A stretch of DNA of 64,000 nt from Prochilodus magdalenae (taxonomy: Eukaryota; Chordata; Actinopteri; Characiformes; Prochilodontidae): NCBI GenBank assembly GCA_024036415.1, contig JAMWET010003923.1, positions 1-64,000 on the forward strand, given 5' to 3'. Of this stretch, positions 35,801-64,000 are shown in pieces; the stretch's first letter is position 1; each line of letters begins with the position of its first letter. The notes under the pieces were generated by a model. That model ran no database searches. It had not been told where the DNA came from and saw only the letters and a program-made list of their open reading frames with translations. The translations under genes were made by a program, and so were the position numbers.

Positions 35801-38800
35801 GCTGGTGTCTCAGTTTACCTGTCCAACCTCTTACTGGAACCTTCCCATTCCACCTTAAATGGTGCAGTAGTTCCATGCTGGTGTCTCAGTTTACCTGTCC
35901 CACCTCTTACTGGAACCTTCCCATTCCACCTTAAATGGTGCAGTAGTTCCATGCTGGTGTCTCAGTTTACCTGTCCCACCATTTACTGGAACCTTCCCAT
36001 TCCACCTTAAATGGTGCAGTAGTTCCATGCTGGTGTCTCAGTTTACCTGTCCCACCTCTTACTGGAACCTTCCCATTCCACCTTAAATGGTGCAGTAGTT
36101 CCATGCTGGTGTCTCAGTTTACCTGTCCAACCTCTTACTGGAACCTTCCCATTCCACCTTAAATGGTGCAGTAGTTCCATGCTGGTGTCTCAGTTTACCT
36201 GTCCCACCTCTTACTGGAACCTTCCCATTCCACCTTAAATGGTGCAGTAGTTCCATGCTGGTGTCTCAGTTTTGCCGTTCAACCTCTTACTGGAACCTTC
36301 CCATTCCACCTTAAATGGTGCAGTAGTTCCATGCTGGTGTCTCAGTTTACCTGTCCCACCTCTTAGTGGAACCTTCCCATTCCACCTTAAATGGTGCAGT
36401 AGTTCCATGCTGGTGTCTCAGTTTACCTGTCCAACCTCTTACTGGAACCTTCCCATTCCACCTTTAATGGTGCAGTAGTTCCATGCTGGTGTCTCAGTTT
36501 ACCTGTCCAACCTCTTACTGGAACCTTCCCATTCCACCTTAAATGGTGCAGTAGTTCCATGCTGGTGTCTCAGTTTACCTGTCCCACCTCTTACTGGAAC
36601 CTTCCCATTCCACCTTAAATGGTGCAGTAGTTCCATGCTGGTGTCTCAGTTTACCTGTCCAACCTCTTACTGGAACCTTCCCATTCCACCTTAAATGGTG
36701 CAGTAGTTCCATGCTGGTGTCTCAGTTTACCTGTCCAACCTCTTACTGGAACCTTCCCATTCCACCTTAAATGGTGCAGTAGTTCCATGCTGGTGTCTCA
36801 GTTTACCTGTCCCACCTCTTACTGGAACCTTCCCATTCCACCTTTAATGGTGCAGTAGTTCCATGCTGGTGTCTCAGTTTACCTGTCCCACCTCTTACTG
36901 GAACCTTCCCATTCCACTTTAAATGGTGCAGTAGTTCCATGCTGGTGTCTCAGTTTACCTGTCCCACCTCTTACTGGAACCTTCCCATTCCACCTTAAAT
37001 GGTGCAGTAGTTCCATGCTGGTGTCTCAGTTTACCTGTCCCACCTCTTATTGGAACCTTCCCATTCCACCTTAAATGGTGCAGTAGTTCCATGCTGGTGT
37101 CTCAGTTTACCTGTCCAACCTCTTACTGGAACCTTCCCATTCCACCTTAAATGGTGCAGTAGTTCCATGCTGGTGTCTCAGTTTACCTGTCCCACCTCTT
37201 ACTGGAACCTTCCCATTCCACCTTAAATGGTGCAGTAGTTCCATGCTGGTGTCTCAGTTTACCTGTCCCACCTCTTACTGGAACCTTCCCATTCCACCTT
37301 AAATGGTGCAGTAGTTCCATGCTGGTGTCTCAGTTTACCTGTCCCACCTCTTACTGGAACCTTCCCATTCCACCTTTAATGGTGCAATAGTTCCATGCTG
37401 GTGTCTCAGTTTACCTGTCCTACCTCTTACTGGAACCTTCCCATTCCACCTTAAATGGTGCAGTAGTTCCATGCTGGTGTCTCAGTTTACCTGTCCCACC
37501 TCTTACTGGAACCTTCCCATTCCACCTTAAATGGTGCAGTAGTTCCATGCTCGTGTCTCAGTTTACCTGTCCAACCTCTTACTGGAACCTTCCCATTCCA
37601 CCTTAAATGGTGCAGTAGTTCCATGCTGGTGTCTCAGGTTACCTGTCCAACCTCTTACTGGAACCTTCCCATTCCACCTTTAATGGTGAAGTAGTTCCAT
37701 GCTGGTGTCTCAGTTTACCTGTCCAACCTCTTACTGGAACCTTCCCATTCCACCTTAAATGGTGCAGTAGTTCCATGCTGGTGTCTCAGTTTACCTGTCC
37801 CACCTCTTACTGGAACCTTCCCATTCCACCTTAAATGGTGCAGTAGTTCCATGCTGGTGTCTCAGTTTACCTGTCCCACCTCTTACTGGAACCTTCCCAT
37901 TCCACTTTAAATGGTGCAGTAGTTCCATGCTGGTGTCTCAGTTTACCTGTCCCACCTCTTACTGGAACCTTCCCATTCCACCTTAAATGGTGCAGTAGTT
38001 CCATGCTGGTGTCTCAGTTTACCTGTCCCACCTCTTAGTGGAACCTTCCCATTCCACTTTAAATGGTGCAGTAGTTCCATGCTGGTGTCTCAGTTTACCT
38101 GTCCCACCTCTTAGTGGAACCTTCCCATTCCACCTTAAATGGTGCAGTAGTTCCATGCTGGTGTCTCAGTTTACCTGTCCAACCTCTTACTGGAACCTTC
38201 CCATTCCACCTTAAATGGTGCAGTAGTTCCATGCTGGTGTCTCAGTTTACCTGTCCCACCTCTTAGTGGAACCTTCCCATTCCACCTTAAATGGTGCAGT
38301 AGTTCCATGCTGGTGTCTCAGTTTACCTGTCCCACCTCTTACTGGAACCTTCCCATTCCACCTTAAATGGTGCAGTAGTTCCATGCTGGTGTCTCAGTTT
38401 ACCTGTCCCACCTCTTACTGGAACCTTCCCATTCCACCTTAAATGGTGCAGTAGTTCCATGCTGAACATCAGTCAACCTATCCAACATCTTGTTAGAATT
38501 TTCCCATTCCACCTTAAATGGTGCAACAGTTACAATCTGGCCCTTTAGCTTTTTGTTCCACTTTTCCCATTCCACCTTAAATGGTGCAGTAGTTCCAATG
38601 TTGCACCTCAGTCTTTACCCATTCCACCTTAAATGGTGCAGCAGTTACATTGTCGCCCCTCAACTACTTCTTCTTCAATTTTTTTCCCATTCCACCTTAA
38701 ATGGTGCAGCAGTTCTCTGCTGCACCTCAGTGTGCCAGTCCAGCTTCTTAGTAAAAATTACTCATACTCAGTTTACCTGTCCAACCTCTTACTGGAACCT

Positions 38801-40345
38801 TCCCATTCCACCTTAAATGGTGCAGTAGTTCCATGCTGGTGTCTCAGGTTACCTGTCCAACCTCTTACTGGAACCTTCCCATTCCACCTTAAATGGTGCA
38901 GTAGTTCCATGCTGGTGTCTCAGTTTACCTGTCCAACCTCTTACTGGAACCTTCCCATTCCACCTTAAATGGTGCAGTAGTTCCATGCTGGTGTCTCAGT
39001 TTACCTGTCCCACCTCTTACTGGAACCTTCCCATTCCACCTTAAATGGTGCAGTAGTTCCATGCTGGTGTCTCAGTTTACCTGTCCCACCTCTTACTGGA
39101 ACCTCCCCATTCCACCTTTAATGGTGCAGTAGTTCCATGCTGGTGTCTCAGTTTACCTGTCCCACCTCTTACTGGAACCTTCCCATTCCACCTTAAATGG
39201 TGCAGTAGTTCCATGCTGGTGTCTCAGTTTACCTGTCCAACCTCTTACTGGAACCTTCCCATTCCACCTTAAATGGTGCAGTAGTTCCATGCTGGTGTCT
39301 CAGTTTACCTGTCCCACCTCTTACTGGAACCTTCCCATTCCACCTTAAATGGTGCAGTAGTTCCATGCTGGTGTCTCAGTTTACCTGTCCCACCTCTTAC
39401 TGGAACCTTCCCATTCCACCTTAAATGGTGCAGTAGTTCCATGCTGGTGTCTCAGTTTACCTGTCCCACCTCTTACTGGAACCTTCCCATTCCACCTTAA
39501 ATGGTGCAGTAGTTCCATGCTGGTGTCTCAGTTTACCTGTCCCACCTCTTACTGGAACCTTCCCATTCCACCTTAAATGGTGCAGTAGTTCCATGCTGGT
39601 GTCTCAGTTTACCTGTCCCACCTCTTACTGGAACCTCCCCATTCCACCTTTAATGGTGCAGTAGTTCCATGCTGGTGTCTCAGTTTACCTGTCCCACCTC
39701 TTACTGGAACCTTCCCATTCCACCTTAAATGGTGCAGTAGTTCCATGCTGGTGTCTCAGTTTACCTGTCCAACCTCTTACTGGAACCTTCCCATTCCACC
39801 TTAAATGGTGCAGTAGTTCCATGCTGGTGTCTCAGTTTACCTGTCCCACCTCTTACTGGAACCTTCCCATTCCACCTTAAATGGTGCAGTAGTTCCATGC
39901 TGGTGTCTCAGTTTACCTGTCCCACCTCTTACTGGAACCTTCCCATTCCACTTCAAATGGTGCAGTAGTTCCATGCTGGTGTCTCAGTTTACCTGTCCAA
40001 CCTCTTACTGGAACCTTCCCATTCCACCTTAAATGGTGCAGTAGTTCCATGCTGGTGTCTCAAGTTACCTGTCCAACCTCGTACTGGAACCTTCCCATTC
40101 CACCTTAAATGGTGCAGTAGTTCCATGCTGGTGTCTCAGGTTACCTGTCCAACCTGTTACTGGAACCTTCCCATTCCACCTTAAATGGTGCAGTAGTTCC
40201 ATGCTGGTGTCTCAGTTTACCTGACCCACCTCTTACTGGAACCTTCCCATTCCACCTTAAATGGTGCAGTAGTTCCATGCTGGTGTCTCAGTTTACCTGT
40301 CCAACGTCTTGCTGGAACCTTCCCAGTCCACCTTAAATAGGTCAG
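29821..40345. repeat. ~10.5-kb array of a 76-bp satellite
   Basis: From about 30,380 onward a 76-bp unit (cattccaccttaaatggtgc, agtagttccatgctggtgtc, tcagtttacctgtcccacct, cttactggaacctt and cc) repeats roughly 130 times with very few differences. The common variable sites are tgtcc(a/c)acc, ctta(c/g)tgg and cctt(a/t)aatgg. The left end (29,821-30,380) holds divergent monomers that share only the ccaccttaaatggtg core. A block of such divergent monomers reappears at about 32,589, 33,226 and 38,463. All reading frames here are repeat artefacts. The array ends about 230 bp before the C3-like start codon. Confidence 0.97.
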
Positions 40346-40580
40346 TGGTTCCTGTAGTTCCTTAAGCCTGTATGGAAGCCAGGTTCCCAGGCGCTGGGAA
40401 TGCGTAACTGGGCCAATGCAGCGCTCCAGCACTGTGCTGTTCAAGCAGCCAATGATCTGCGGCGGGCTGTGATTGAGTAAGAGTGGGACGGGGCAGTGAG
40501 GTCAGCTCATCCCTCTGTGTGTGACCTCATGAGCTTGGCTGAGATGTGAGTATGCTGTGTGAGGTCTCTCCCCAGTAAGG

Positions 40581-63699
<23,119 letters not shown>

Positions 63700-64000
63700 G
63701 TAAGAGTGACGTATAACTTTGACGAACTCAGATCTGTTTACGAACCCCGTCCGCCATGGAGACAGTGTGCGGAATCCCAAAGAAGGCCAGAAGCAGTGAT
63801 CAGTAAACCAGTCGTATATCAAGGGAACGTCCCAAAACACGATATTCGGCATTTTATCTTTATTTTAACGTTATTGGGTTTTGTTTCTGGAAATATTTGC
63901 TCATTGCAAATTCGATGTTTCGGTAAAAGGTGGGGCTGGAGCATGTTTACATAAAGGGCGTTTAGCTAACACTCTTATCCAGACCGACTCACACGGTTAA
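63700..64000. other. c3: Start of the next C3-like intron
   Basis: It opens with the donor gtaaga. No further exon is visible before the window ends. Confidence 0.6.

Noticed and set aside
29821..40345. CRISPR-like regular repeat array or coding repeats (STLNGAVVPCW-type peptides)
   Set aside because: Units are directly tandem with no unique spacers, the host is a vertebrate, and frames change freely. It is a satellite.

Overview
This window looks like nuclear DNA from a teleost fish. Two vertebrate-type, intron-split genes sit in a background crowded with Tc1/mariner transposase relics, hAT-like non-autonomous elements, a non-LTR retrotransposon tail and many tandem repeats. There are no prokaryotic features. 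Species cannot be fixed from the sequence.

Layout. 1-2.1 kb: 25-bp minisatellite with interposed ~100-bp blocks. 2.4-6.25 kb: Tc1 fragments, then the end of a LINE reverse transcriptase whose 3' region is swollen by a CA-rich array. 6.25-16.6 kb: no convincing host gene; Tc1 relics, an LTR-like stretch, a purine-rich tract and an AT-rich minisatellite. 16.66-25.5 kb: a complete plus-strand yju2b (ccdc130) gene, eight coding exons joined by introns after an ATG-bearing leader exon, predicted 405 aa, with a canonical poly(A) signal. 25.5-29.8 kb: Tc1 relics and one copy of a ~1.08-kb hAT-like element. 29.8-40.35 kb: a ~10.5-kb array of a 76-bp satellite. 40.58 kb to the right edge: the 5' part (21 predicted exons, about 900 codons) of a plus-strand complement C3-like gene. 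Its introns hold (TA)n, a GGAT array, several transposons, and two blocks of a 41-bp satellite that bracket the anaphylatoxin exon.

The most unusual protein feature is in the C3-like alpha chain. The anaphylatoxin-like domain keeps the exact six-cysteine spacing of C3a. It is followed by a long extra segment that ends in seven Gly-X-Y triplets (collagen-like) before the normal acidic stretch and ESWLW motif. No LGLAR-type convertase site is present where expected. Three in-phase microexons also lengthen the N-terminus. The thioester domain, CUB and C345C regions lie beyond the window, so it is unknown whether the protein keeps a thioester.

YJU2B is a nuclear splicing-related protein and C3 a secreted immune protein. 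They share a neighbourhood, not a pathway. Exon boundaries were placed by eye from GT/AG signals, frame continuity and family similarity. Repeat ends are approximate unless stated.
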